Below, one piece after another: positions 35,691-47,770 of a stretch of 64,000 bases of DNA. This DNA is from Purpureocillium takamizusanense (lineage: Eukaryota; Ascomycota; Sordariomycetes; Hypocreales; Ophiocordycipitaceae). The stretch spans positions 2,170,001 to 2,234,000 of the forward strand of contig NC_063073.1 in assembly GCF_022605165.1 (NCBI RefSeq), written 5' to 3'. The number at the start of each line of letters is the position of its first letter. Position 1 is the first letter of the stretch. Below the pieces are notes generated by a model. It saw only the letters and a program-made list of their open reading frames with translations, was not told the DNA's origin and did no database searches. The position numbers were made by a program, and so were the translations under genes.

Positions 35691-38600
35691 TGCCGTTGCC
35701 ATCGCTGCTGGGGTTGCAGGCACACTCAGGCAAGGCACCGTCATGTAGTTAGAGGCGCACGCGTCTGCAGAATGCACAATATCCCACACCGGTCTGGGTC
35801 CAACCAAGGCCTCCAGCCACCCAGCGCCTTTGCCCCCTAACCGCATGGCTGAGGAGTAGGACGGCGTCCCACTGACGATGCTTTGACAGGTCCACGGGTG
35901 CTCGCCGAGTACGCACATACAACTAACTACCTTACCTTACATATCTGGGTACCGGGTGCGGTACCTACGGAGCCGATGTGGACGAAGAACAGGGGGCCCA
36001 GCCACCTCGTCCATGTGTGCGTACCGAGCTACGAATTACTGACATACTCGATGCACAAGCGAACAAGCAAGTCTGTCAGCGACGCGCCTTGAACTATCAG
36101 AGGAGAGGCCTCACCTACTAGCCTGTTCATCAGGTCAGCTCACTCACCTGCAGGAGAGTGAGCTCCGTCTTGCACGCGTCCAGACCTCCCTCCCTCGTAC
36201 GCCCACGTCAAAGGAAGGAAGAACAAAAAAAATGCACGTCTCAGTGAGGCCAGGCTCGACGCCAAAGCCCATTTGGCGGCTCGCTTGTGGCCGGCCGACT
36301 GCCACCATGGTTGTTAGCTCCGTCCATCAACCGCTCTAGCGCTGCGCCCCGTTGCGCCCATCAAACACTTATTCTCCGAACCGTGGACCTGATACCCCAG
36401 CACGCTATCGTTTGGCCTTTTGACAGCGATCAAGCATCTTTCAAGTCGTACCATCCCCACCCACAAATGGCAGGCTTGTTGTATGTAGTAGTCATCAGCT
36501 GGTACGACTTTTTTTTTCCTTTTGGTTGCGGAGAGCCAGGTGCTGATTCGTCTGCCACGGCGCTGCATCTGAGCGGCACAAGGCGGTCCATGCTGCCCGA
36601 CTCTCTCGAGGTTGCGGCATCGCTGGCCAGACTCAAGAAAGATGGTGCCCGCCCGGCCAGTCTGATAGGCTTGTCGTGATGCTGGGCTTGCCCAACACTT
36701 CAACGTCTTATTGACAAAGACCAGGCGTTGGCTCAGTCTCCTTTCGGCCCTAGCCTCGTCCATCGAGGATCTGGACTGCGCTGCAACGTCTCGCCGCAAA
36801 CGTACTTGAGGGAGCGAAGCACCTCATGGACGAGTGGCAAACGACCTTGGTGCGAGCACGCACCACCGCCAGGCTTTGTAAAGGCGCTCGCTCCTCGCTA
36901 GCCGTGCTAGGACGGACGGACTGGCCCGAAAACGAGTTCGAATGGAGCAAAGGTCCGACAGAGTCCACGCCGTCCATCCTTGGGGGCCGTAGGGAGATTA
37001 GGTACGGAACGCGGCGGATGGCGCAGCAGCATGCCTTCTCCAGTCAGGCCCCTCCTGCAGCGACGATGGCTTCGTCTGCTCCTGACGACTGGCGCAGACG
37101 CTGACCCGCCCGTCTCTGACCAAGATGGCACCCGCACCTTCGTACCACTCCAACGATGTGATAATGGTTTGTGCAACTCTACTACTATTGCGGTGGGCTG
37201 TGGTTCTGATGCCCTCCATGAGCTAGAGGGTATCTTTGGTGCCAGTTGGAGGACGGACCCATGTCGAGTCTCCGCTCCGCATCCTGAGATGTGCTGGCTC
37301 CCAGTCTCCGTCCCTGCTGTACAATGTACGATGACTATGTATTCGTCCATCAAGTGCTCTTGCACCCCGCTACTACGTACATCCACAGGTACTTCCTCCA
37401 CCGTCGGGCATCCACTCTGGCTCGGCGGCCCCATCACCATGCAGTCTGCAACATAGATGGCCAGGTGTCTTCTGGTCGTGCAGTTGGTGATGTGCCACCC
37501 GCCGCCAGTTTCCGGCGCAGTCGAGGGATGAGGCCAGGGGCAAGGTAGGAGCAGGCATCTACCTCTAACCAGACTTTGGCCTCCTATGGCGGCAGATGCG
37601 TGCTATCCCCGTCGGCCTCAGCAGAGGTCGGCCGATTGGATTCGCGCAGATCACACCAGCGCAGGGACGGACCAACCGACGACGTGAAATGTTTTTATGC
37701 AGAATGATCCGCCACGGTCGTCCTCCCGCCCAAGACGCATCTTGTCAGACCACAGCTCAGCATCCCGTGCAGACTTCACTCTGTCATGCCTCGCCGCGCT
37801 CCGAGCAGTCAGGCGGTCCCTCCTGCTTGAGCTGCGTGGATTCATGCTGGGGCCGACTGCGATCAAGCCAACGCCCTGCCTGAAGCCTAAATCAACACGG
37901 TTGTTTGAGTCAAGAGTTCGCTAATGCACTGACAGGCTGTTCTTTGATTCATCCGAGAAGGGAGGAGCGCATCGGGGGCCTCAAAGAAGTCAAGATAAGC
38001 ACCACTTTGGTAGGACAAATAGCTTGCCATCCTGCTGACTCGCTCAGAGAAAGGCTGACTGGCCGCCACTCACGTCCTGACACCAGTGGGCGGCCATCGA
38101 GCGCTGCTTCTTGTTGGCGTGTCGGGAGGTCTCAGCCATCCCGTGCGGGCCCCATTCGATGAGAAAATAAGCAATACTAATAATGGCTTACCCAGTCGAC
38201 AAGGGTAGTTGCAAATTGTTGCTAGCGTAGTCGGTGGGCGGGAGGCGAAGCTCCCCCCGAGTTTCTGCATGAACTTGCCTGGGACGCCTGCGAGATCCGG
38301 CATTTCCACTCTCTCCTATTGCTGGTGGGCAGTCAAAAGTATCTGCATAGCCGCTTCGGCTCGGCGCGCTCCTAGGACCCCGAGAGATTAAATCGATTGG
38401 AGTCGCCTCGTCTCTTCCCTCCCCCGCTTCTCCCAGCACGGCAGATATAAGCGGATCATATTAGCAGGAACGGACCGTCAATCCAGGGGGGAGGGGAGGG
38501 GCATGGGGCTCTCGCACCCCCGAATTATGTGGTTCCCATGATACTCTTCAAGTTAAGCGGCATTGATTGTCCATCGCAGCAGGCAGGTACGAAGTACAGA

Positions 38601-40095
38601 AGATGCGTAGCTACGCAAACTCCTCCATTAAAGTACCCCCCCTATCCCCGAAGCGCTGCTGCGAGTGCTGCTTGTGTGAGCACAGCTAGCCACAATCACG
38701 GTACTCCGAGACATGTTTCGTCAAGTAAAGAAGCTATTCCCTATGCTTCCGTGACATGACGATAATTGTCAACCATGCCCCTCTTCCGGTTCAAACCCTT
38801 GGCTCACAATTTTTTATCGACGCTGAACAGTAGAGTCCCTACCTTGTATGATTGATTCTTTGTTTCGACAGAAGTATCGAAACGCCAGAAACGAGGACCG
38901 AAGCCGCATGTAAGCGAGTTTGGTATGTGGGGTCATGCTTCCTTTGGTAGTGTGATATGGTGGCGATTCCTGCTCCGGAAGAAAAGGGGTTGATATGTCC
39001 GCGCGGTGGGGGCTCGGGCGGCCCCGTCCCGTCAAGTGATGTGCAAGAAGCAATGGGATCCGGCGGACCCGAGTTCTCGGACTCTGAACACGCCACTATC
39101 ATGGAAAACAAAAGCATGTGTGCAATCCTTGACTGCGTCCGCGGCCAGCCTCTTCTCGCAGTCACGGGGAAATCGCCAGGGCAACAAGGTATTAGAGCGC
39201 GTTCCAACGTCGGCTACGGCCCGCAGCAGTAGCAGTGGTGGGTTACGAAAAGCATCGAGATTCACCTCATGGCCTTGCCCAACTTGGTATCGTCTGTAGG
39301 CTGCAGACGGCGTTGCTCAAAGCATCCCCGTCGCGTCAAATATTCACCTCACCTCTAGGGTAGTCTCCAGCATTGGGGAAGCGAGTGCTCTTGGCGAGAC
39401 ATGGATGCCGACAGCATCCGTGAATCTTCATATCGGGGTATATGCTCCCTGTTGAGTGCCCAGTTTGAACCGCTGTTAGAAGGATATAGAGTTGTGATAA
39501 TCAATCGCCCCCAGACTCGCTGCCAGGTCTAGCAACTGCACTAATCGTAGACCAGGAGCGCGGGTAACAAGGGTGCGATCTGTCTGTCTCTCTGGGGCAG
39601 CGAGTGCTGCGATGATGGTACCTAAGACCCTCTTCTTGCTATCGATTACGACCAGGACTACCCAGTGATGGACTACGAAAAAGAGAGCACGCCATCGCAC
39701 CGGTCACCGCGTTCCTGCCACTTCGCATGGCCCAGGCGATGCTATCACCAAAGCGAATACAGTGCAAATGCTTCATGAACACACCGTACAACCTCCGGGC
39801 CCGTGGGGGCCCACACAGTAATGGGCTGCCCCGCATTCTCGCTCTCACTGTGTGGTCCTTGCCCGACAACATAGTACCGCGAACACAACACCACATAACA
39901 CAAAAGTTGAGACGAAAGCACCCAGGCCACGGAAGGAATAGCGGCCAGATCCAGCTGCGAAACGACTGGCGGTCTTCTTGTCCGACCTGAACGGCGCTCC
40001 GGCACCCCTCTTCGGCCCAAACCGCCACGGATGGTGAGCTCGGCCGCATTGGCAGCCACAACGACACAGTTTGCCCACGGGGCGACGTATCCGCT

Positions 40096-41434
40096 ATGAG
40101 CGACTTACAGAGGGCATGGGCGAGAAACAAGCTCGGACTGGCACATGAGCCGTTTGGTGGATTGGCAGAAGAGGAGGAGGCAGAGGCGGACCAAGTGCCC
40201 GAGCTGCCGGAGCACGCGGACGACGACTCGTCCTCAGCATCGTCAGTCTCCTCCACCGGCACCATCATCCCCACGCCGAGTCAGAAGCTTTTCGCGCGTC
40301 CAGAGGGGTAAATTCAAGGCTACTTTCCGGCACGGTACGGGCTAATTGTTTTTCATTTAGTGTTCCACGCGGCAGGAGCCTGGAGCCGACACCCTGGACA
40401 ACTTACTTTGAACGAGAGCTGTACATTGAGGCTGAGGACGAGCCCGGTGTGACATTCCACGCGTACCTCACCTCGCCGGTAGACAAGGGGCCATTGCTTG
40501 TCATGCATCACGGAGCCGGATCATCGGGTTTGAGCTTTGCCGTGGTCAGCGCCGAGATCCGGAAACGCCTCCCTTTGGCAGGCATCCTTGCCGTGGATTG
40601 CCGCGGGCACGGCAGCACTGTTTCGCCCGAAGGTGCGGCTTTGGACCTGAGACTGCAGACCTTGTCGAGCGACCTGAACTTTGTCATCCAATCGACCAAG
40701 ACGAAGATGGCCTGGGGACGGCTCCCCAATGTGGTGCTGGTCGGTCACTCCCTCGGAGGCGCAGTGGTGACGGACTTGGCCATGACGGGGAAGCTGGGGA
40801 GCGATCTTCTCGGATACGCGGTGTTGGACGTGGTAGAAGGCTCCGCCATGGATGCGCTGCAGAGCATGCAGACGTATTTATCGACGCGGCCTGGCGGGTT
40901 CGCCTCTGTGCAGGCTGGCATCGACTGGCACATTCGGTCGCGGACGATCCGTAGCTCCATCTCGGCGCGGGCCTCGGTGCCCGCACTGCTGAGGTTGGAC
41001 GAGGCCGAGGACCAATCCCGGCCCTGGCGATGGCGCACCAATCTGGCGGCGACGCAGCCGTTTTGGGAAGGGTGGTTTGTAGGGCTGAGCAAGAAGTTCC
41101 TGGGAGCCAAGGGCGGGAAGCTGCTGCTGCTGGCCGGCACAGACCGCCTTGACACGGAACTTACAATTGGGCAGATGCAAGGTATGGGATCAAGACATGC
41201 TAGACCCTGGGTGGTGAGGCGCGAGAGCCACGTACCAGGATTCCTACTGACAAACGGGGCGCCGCAGGCAAATACGCTCTACAGGTGTTTCCAGAGGCAG
41301 GGCACTTCATCCACGAGGACATCCCGGAGCAGACGGCCGTGTCCTTGGTCGACTTCTACAGGAGAAACGATAGGAGCGCGCTGGTGTTGCCACCTAAGGT
41401 GTCGGATCTGCTCAAGCAAGGCAAGAAGGTATAG
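40096..41434 (+). CDS. PPE1: Protein phosphatase methylesterase 1
   Basis: Three exons (40096-40307, 40361-41181, 41268-41434; introns 53 and 86 nt) give 399 residues, the usual size for the family. It is an alpha/beta hydrolase that removes the carboxyl-methyl group from the C-terminal leucine of the PP2A catalytic subunit, opposing the methyltransferase and so controlling PP2A holoenzyme assembly. Visible features: an oxyanion-loop HHGAGSSG near residue 120, DCRGHG near 150, the nucleophile elbow GHSLGG with Ser201, an acid in LDVVEG (Asp227), and the catalytic His357 in EAGHFIHED, which is created in frame by splicing exon 3. The spacing Ser to Asp (26) fits known PME-1. The N-terminal 70 residues carry an acidic Ser-rich stretch. 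An antisense frame across exon 1 is an artefact. Confidence 0.95.
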
Positions 41435-44128
41435 ATGTACAAACACACAAATCGCAGACGCGCACACGCAGGCACACACGCGTAGACTACCGCAGGGCGC
41501 TCGAAACGGGAACCCCTGACATGGTTGATTGCTTTCTTTTGTTGCGTGGCGCGCATACCCGGCGTGCGCTGGCACACCGCAACCTTTTGCATAAACCTGG
41601 CACGGCGGGCAGCGTGCTCTGAAGCAGGTCAGCCAGCCTCGAGACGTTGGGAAGTACCGACACAGAGAAAGAAGACTGAGGTGCTATGAATGGGCACACC
41701 ACAATGTTTTTGCTTGTTTCAACCAAGCAAGCAGTCTTGCGTGCAAAGAGGTCGGACCTTTGCGGTACGATCTGAAACACGCATTGGGCTTGCGCCACCC
41801 CGCCATACCCGCCTGTCACGACTCATCAAGGGTTCGAGGGCATGCATGGTAGGAAATGCCAAACGCGCCTCGTAGCTGTCTCGAGCTGCCCCAGGTGCGA
41901 GCTGGGCACGTTGGAGAGCGCATGCGAACGTGCAGGCCGACGACGCAGCCTAAAGTCGTCTGGCGGTCCATTGGTAGCAAACCTTGGCCATGTCTCGGTC
42001 GAGGGGGAAGGTCCGTATTACGTATCAAGGAGAGTGAGTACTCACGGTGGATGGGTGCAGGGGTGGGTGTAGTTGGTGGGATGGCTGCGACGGGCCTCGT
42101 GGCGAACGAGGTGAGGCGTGGCGGTCTGGGGTGCGGTGAAGCGAGGTGAGGTGAGAGTGAGAATTCGGTGAAGAAGCGGTGGCACGAAGTCCACGGACAA
42201 GGTGCCTCAACAAGCAGACGACGACGCACCGTCTCGATGCAGGTATTACTCGACACACAGTGCTACACCCATACCTCAAGTACTTGACCCCATACTACCT
42301 TTGGGAGCTCGACAGGCAGACGAGCATTAATGTGCTAACAGCGGTCGCAGTTGATCCTTGTCGAGTTGCGCCGAGTCGAGCACAACCTTGGCCATGTTAT
42401 GTTGTTGGCGACCCCGAGTTTGCTCCCAACTTGGAACGGAAGGATCCGTTGCCGGGTTGCAGCGAAGCAGCCTCTGGACCCCAGGAGGGGCGCGGCCCGC
42501 CACTTAGACCGGGGATCCGGCACTGGTATCGCCGTGATTGCGATGGTCGGCACTTGTTGGACAAGACACGATTGGTGGTTGTGGTATCGGCCAAGGACGA
42601 TGAACGAACGGGGACACGCGCAGGTGGCTGCAGCGCAGCAACGTCTCGGACGTCTCAGGCCTGCCTGCTGGTGGCTGATGTGCGCCGGTACAGTTAGTAG
42701 TGCTGGCTACATACAGTACCTACTCGAGCTCAGATGCGCCGTCTTGGGGGCAAATGTTTGAACTTTGGGGTAGGGGGGCGGTTGATACTAGGAAGCTTGC
42801 CATGCCGCCATGCCGCCATCGGCCGCCTCGCCGGAGAATCCTGCCCGCCGTGAAGGAGGAGGCGACGGCCGCACCGTGGCACAAACCTTGGCAAGCTTCT
42901 AGGCCAAGGTGGCCATGGCTCCCGCCTCAACCGCGGCGCGCCCGTTTTACGCGACAGCCGCAGCTGGAGCGCCACTCGACGCCAGGGAACCTTGGGTTTG
43001 GGGCTCGGGGATTAAGCAAGTGGGAGATGGGATGGAGAGCCGACGAGCCGGATAGACACGTCGATTCGTCATTTTATGACGGGAGGGATCCATGGATCTG
43101 ACTGAATCTTGCCATCGGGAAGTCTGGCTTGCCTGGCCAAGACTCAAGAGCATGCACCCCGCTCAGCATGGCACCCAATGGCCCGCCAAGCATTGACCTT
43201 ATTAGCAGGCAAGGTTGCATCATGGATGCATCGAGGGGACTGCAAGGCGCTGCTGAGTCCTGAGTCGCTGCTGAGCCCAGTGGAATGGAGGCGAGCGACA
43301 CCCACCTACTAGCTAAGTTCCTCCACGCAGATGACGTTGACGCCGTCATCAGCACTCGGGCCAGCCACCGGCCTTGTTCCCGCCCCCCCTGAACTGAAGC
43401 GGCCAAGCGGACTTAGCGCGGGCCCTTCGGGGGTGCTTCGACCGCTCTGGGGCACTTGCTCGCGGGCTTTTGTCCCTGCACTAGTGAGGTACGTTAGCCT
43501 GAGCCATCGCGCGTGCTGCAGGTGCTGCCTTAGTAGCTACTGCATGTACACACGTAGCAGGACAGGAGGCACCTTTAATCATGAGGCACAGCAACAGTAG
43601 CTAATAGGCACCTAGGAAGGTCAGATGCTCGAGCTCTCTCAACCTGGGGACGAATTGCCATTTGCGTGGGACTAGGTGTTTTGGGTGGTACTGCGCAGTT
43701 GGTAGGTGGCCAATCGGTTCCCTACTAAGGTACAGCACCTCAGCTCGGTAGGCGCCTTACCTTGGAGTTGTTATGAGCAGCTTGCGCATGGGGCAAGCTT
43801 CCCAGAGGCCACCATGATGAAATGAGGTCGGGTTGACGGGCTTTGAGCTGCCCCCCCCCCCTTCCCCATCCCTCCGCCTCCAACTCCCCTATGAGATCGC
43901 CCTCCCGCCACCCAATCTCCCCGTTGCGCTCCCCCCGTGACCTCGGACTCGCTATTCCCGGTGCTCCCTCGTCGCGCGCGCAGCTTTCCGCCCGCGTAAC
44001 TACTTAAAAGTCTCCATCCCTTCTTTTTGCCTCTGCAAGTCCCTCCGGCAGCCCTACAAAGTGCGACATCCCCAGAGATCATATCCCACGACAACCCTAA
44101 ATATTCTACCTCGCGCCGCATTTACAAC
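41435..44128. other. Intergenic region, PPE1 to CFEM gene
   Basis: 2.7 kb. The left end is the PPE1 3' flank. The right end, 43850-44128, has the look of a strong fungal promoter: an 11-base C run at 43851-43861, a long CT-rich tract to about 43890, and TTAAAAG at about 44003, roughly 125 bp before the CFEM ATG. No gene-like open frame lies between; the ones present (for example 42179-42697) translate to non-protein-like sequence. Confidence 0.5.
43851..44010 (+). promoter_or_regulatory. Putative core promoter of the CFEM gene
   Basis: A poly-C and CT-rich tract (43851-43890) is followed by TTAAAAG near 44003 and then a CT-rich leader up to the ATG at 44129. CT-rich promoters are common in highly expressed filamentous-fungal genes. 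The assignment is inference from layout only. Confidence 0.35.
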
Positions 44129-44822
44129 ATGAAGGCCGTCGCCCTTTTTGTCTCCCTGGCTGCCGGCCTGGCCGCGGCCCAGAGCGTCGGTGACATCCCC
44201 GAATGCGCGGTAAGCTCTCCACTCTCCCCCCCGGGCTTCGTGTGACGTTGTTCGATCACAAACGTCGCCGCGCCGCCGCCGCCGCCGCCGATGATGTGGT
44301 TCGACGGGCGCACACGCGCGGCGCGCATTGTCTCAGCAGTCGCTGACCGGGAGACCCCTTGGCTGCTGTGTACAGAAAAAGTGCGCCACCGGGCTGCTCG
44401 AGAAAAAGGTTGGCGACTGCGAGACGACGGACATTGGGTGCTTCTGCCGGAACAAGGACTTCATCAACAACATTGTCTGCTGCATCGACCAGGCCAAGTC
44501 CTGCACCCAAGACGAGCTCGAGAAGACGCTCTCGTTCGCCAGGAAGCTGTGCAGCACCTCCAACGTCCAGCTGCCCGACACCGTGCCCAAGTGCAGCAGC
44601 AGCAGCAGCGCCTCGGGCTCCGCGACGGGCGGCAGCAGCAGCACTGCCGCGTCGACGGCCTCGGGCGGCGGCGCCTCGGCTACCACCACGGGCACGGCGG
44701 GGGCCGCGTCGGGTACGACCAAGGCCGCGTCGTCGTCGTCGACGGCTGCCGCTGCTGCGATTGGCGGTGGCAGCGTGGGCGGGCTCGCGGGTGCTGTGCT
44801 GGCCGTGCTGGCCGCCATGTAA
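44129..44822 (+). CDS. CFEM-domain GPI-anchored surface protein
   Basis: Two exons (44129-44209 and 44376-44822, intron 166 nt) give 175 residues. Residues 1-18 are a clear signal peptide (hydrophobic LFVSLAAGLAAA, cleavage near AAA-QS). The mature protein starts with the CFEM domain: IPECA, KKCATGL, GDCETTDIGCFC, VCC, KSC and KLC. The intron falls right after the first cysteine codon pair, and splicing restores the CFEM spacing. An aspartate sits at the heme-iron ligand position of the family (TTD before GC-x-C). There are more cysteines than the canonical eight because of a CC pair. After residue 95 the chain is Ser/Ala/Thr/Gly-rich and ends in a hydrophobic tail (VGGLAGAVLAVLAAM), the GPI-attachment pattern. 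CFEM proteins act in heme or iron uptake, wall structure or host interaction; which applies here cannot be told. Confidence 0.93.
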
Positions 44823-46193
44823 GGCGGAGAGGAACGAATATACACTGTTTGGGGGCTCGGGAGGGGAGGGGGGGCTCGTTCGACTTGGCTGGCGATGGAC
44901 GGACAGAGCTCGCGGCAGGTGACGAGCCAGCCATGGCGATGACGCTGCTGGAACACTCATGTATACTGTATGTGTGCGTGCGCTCGAGCTGCGGCTGCTG
45001 AACGTGGACACTGCGAGGGCAGCGGGTGTATGGCATACTACAGTGCCTTCTTCCCTCAGGGAAGTGTAAATACGACGCGGATTCGGTTGGCCGCTTTCCT
45101 TTCCCCTGCGGGCTGCCGTAATAGCCTCTCTCTACGCTTTCCTACACGGCCCTATTTGGCATGCGCCCATGGCTCAATCGAGGTGTTGGTGGTTGTAGTA
45201 GCCCGTATGTGCAACCTTGCGCCAACCCTGACAAAAAAAAACGCAGTTATGTTGCCTGATTGCGTCGTGGGGTGGCCTCGATCGATTGCCAACAAGGCGG
45301 CCGCGCCTTTGCCTCGAGGTGCGTATGAATGAATGCTGGCACCTACTAAGCCACGGCAGAGCCCAGCGGCTACCATGAATGATGGGTCGGCGGTTAAACA
45401 ATCTGCAAGCACCCAGCAGCAGAAGCAGCCGTGGTAGCACAAGCAGCAGCAGCAGCAGAAGACCTCACAGTACTTATTTTTACCCTCGTAATGGATCGTG
45501 GCCGACGCGTGGTGGTGGTGATGGTAGTGGTAGTGGTAGTGGTAGTGGTGTGACACGATGACGATGATGGGCAGATGGTGGGCGGACACTACAGTCTACC
45601 ACCACCACCCACGTTAGTACCTTCGGGAAATGGAAAGAGGTCTCCCCTTGATGAGCATCAGAGCCCCGCACCCGCACCAGCCGACCGCCCGCTTTTGGGT
45701 CCCCCTCCTTCGCCAGCTGGCATTCCCGCGTTCCCGCATTCCCGCTCGCCGGTCCGCCCGCAAGCAAAATGATGGCGGCGGGTGGGACGCGGAGGCCAGC
45801 AGTCCGAACTGCTGACTGACATCACCGCTCCGGCGGTCCTGCCCCTCCTCATGGCAGGGCCGGACGTCGTTGCCCCCCCCTCCCCGCAACGACGCGCGCT
45901 CTTCTTGCTCATGCGCCGATTTTCCTCTTCCTCTCTCTCTCTCTAAACCCGGGCGTGGCGACTACTGTCCTTTGTGACTCTTCAATTTTCCAGTCTTGAA
46001 AATTCCTCCGGACGATTCGCAACCTCGAGTTTTCCGAAAACCAGCCTGCGTCGATTCCGAAACTCCCCCGCCTTCCTCCCCGCCTACCGTCGCGAGAAGG
46101 AGGGTGAAGAAAGAAAGAAGAGAAACGCAAATTGAGTGTGCGGCACGCATCCATCTACATACACGCACACACACACGCCAGTCACACGCCATC
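44823..46193. other. Intergenic region, CFEM to RPE1
   Basis: 1.4 kb holding the CFEM 3' flank and the RPE1 promoter. It contains a GGTAGT repeat and CT-rich leader DNA (45915-45945) with a CA-rich stretch immediately before the RPE1 ATG. The long minus-strand frame over 44256-45011 is the shadow of the CFEM gene. No gene is seen. Confidence 0.5.
45511..45550. repeat. GGTGGT/GGTAGT repeat
   Basis: Trinucleotide GGT units passing into five GGTAGT hexamers, in non-coding DNA. Confidence 0.88.
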
Positions 46194-47770
46194 ATGGCGC
46201 CCAAGACCATCATCGTCCCGTCGATCCTGTCGGCCGACTTTGCGCAGCTCGGGCACGACTGCGCGCGCACGATGGAGCAGGGCGCGGACTGGCTGCACGT
46301 CGACATCATGTAAGGGGCCCGCGTTCGTTGCCGGAACACCGAAAACCTCCCCCTCCCCTCCCTCCCCAACAAACCTCAATCAAACACCAATACCCCCATC
46401 CATTCCATCCATACCTTTATCGTTGAGGCGGCGCGGGGAAGAAAGACACGGAGAGAGAGAGGGGGTGTGTGAGTTTGGGATAGAGGGGAGAGAGATGGTA
46501 GAAAGAGGGAGAAAGAGGGCGAGAGAGAGGGAAAGACGTAAGGCTGCGAATGGCATTGGAGAACCGACTCGGCTGACGCGTATCGCGCGCGCGCACGTAC
46601 AGGGACGGTCACTTTGTTCCCAACATCACCTTCGGCGCGCCCGTCGTGGCCAAGATTCGCGGGCACGTCGACCGGCCGACCGAGGCGCACGGCCGGGGCA
46701 CGTTTGACTGCCACATGATGATTGCAGAGGTGAATTGGTTGCCCGCGAGCGATACCCCCACCCCCAACCTTTCCCGTCCCGACTACACGCCTGCATACGA
46801 AACTCTCCCTACCTTTTATGATTCTCTTTGAATCCAAGGTGTCGAGGCTTTTGCGCGGGGCCAGCCTGACCACACTTGAAGAGAGAGACCCCTCCTCCCT
46901 CCCCAAAAAGAAAGACCAACCACCAAAAGAGAACCAATGGACTGATCAAAAAACAAAACGCAGCCCAAGAAGTGGGTAAAAGAGTTCAAAAAGGCCGGCG
47001 CCGACATGTACTGCTTCCACTACGAGGCGGCCTTTTCGTCGGCGTCCGAGAGCCCCGAGGACGCCGCCACCGACGCCAGGACGAGCCCGCGCGAGCTGAT
47101 CCGCTACATCCACGACCAGGGCCTGCAGGCGGGCATCGCCATCCGCCCGGACACGTCGGTCGACGTGCTGTGGGACATTGTCGGCGCCGAGGACCCGAGG
47201 GACAAGCCTGATGTACGTTTGTTGTCACCCCCCGCACTTTGCTGTCTTCATTTCCCTTTGGTCACCATGCTTCCCACTCTTCCTACTTCTTACCTCCTGC
47301 CTCGTTCTTCTGCCGGCCCCCTGCCGCTGCGAAACGGATTCGATCTCTGTTTCGCCGCGGAGGCGGGGAGGGGAGGGGAGGAGAGGTGAGGGCGAAGGAA
47401 CCCGCCTGACACATGACTTTATTTTCTGCGAAAGTTGTGTGCGTGTGTGTGTGTGCGTGCGTGTGCGTGTTTTTGGCTGACGCTCGCTCGCTTGCTTCTG
47501 CAGATGGTGCTCATCATGACCGTCATGCCGGGCTTCGGCGGCCAAAAGTTCATGGCCTCGGAGCTGCCCAAGGTCCAGGCCCTCCGGCAGAGATACCCCG
47601 AGCTCAACATCGAGGTCGACGGCGGCCTCGGCCCCGCCACCATCGGCCAGGCGGCCGACGCGGGCGCCAACGTCATCGTCGCCGGCAGCGCCGTCTTCGC
47701 CGCCAAGGACCCGGCCGACGTCATCGCCACGCTGCGCCAGGCGGTGGACAAGCGCAACGGTAGGCTCTAA
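46194..47770 (+). CDS. RPE1: Ribulose-phosphate 3-epimerase
   Basis: Four exons (46194-46309, 46603-46729, 46964-47212, 47504-47770; introns 293, 234 and 291 nt) give 252 residues. The enzyme interconverts D-ribulose 5-phosphate and D-xylulose 5-phosphate in the pentose phosphate pathway. It is a TIM barrel with all family marks: VPSILSADF at the N-terminus, HVDIMDGHFVPN (metal His and catalytic Asp, assembled across intron 1), DCHMMI (metal His), [12 protein letters not shown] and VDGGLGP (second catalytic Asp), ending in the phosphate-binding VAGSAVF. Length matches eukaryotic RPE with the fungal insertion [18 protein letters not shown]. Introns are long and rich in simple sequence (purine run in intron 1, GT run in intron 3), unlike the 50-90 nt introns elsewhere here. 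The 3' end faces the minus-strand PLP gene. Confidence 0.96.

Larger units (their letters stand above)
28970..40095. other. 11.1 kb gene desert
   Basis: No convincing gene in 11 kb between the Zn2Cys6 factor (-) and PPE1 (+). Many 80-210 codon frames exist on both strands but lack domain-like sequence and splice support; frames opposite one another are equally open. Base composition stays fairly GC-rich, so it does not look like an AT-rich RIP-mutated transposon graveyard. Notable contents are a CTTG repeat (33547-33619), a dense TACCTA/GGTACC tract (34228-35060), a composite trinucleotide array (35602-35690) and GTAC repeats (31377-31394). Confidence 0.5.

Noticed and set aside
36907..37456. 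Overlapping long frames on both strands
   Set aside because: Neither strand shows a domain, signal peptide or splice structure. Openness on both strands points to base composition.
38770..38810. tRNA B-box-like GGTTCAAACCC
   Set aside because: There is no matching A box at the right distance and no cloverleaf. Other B-box-like words in the window fail the same test.
28970..40095. RIP-mutated transposon remains
   Set aside because: No AT-rich island and no recognisable transposase, integrase or reverse transcriptase piece; base composition is close to that of neighbouring DNA.
39639..40274. 211-codon minus-strand frame overlapping the PPE1 start
   Set aside because: The right part is antisense to PPE1 exon 1 and the rest is Arg/Cys-rich without any domain. 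PPE1 is certain on the plus strand.
44256..45011. 251-codon minus-strand frame
   Set aside because: Antisense of the CFEM gene; Arg/Ala-rich translation without motifs.
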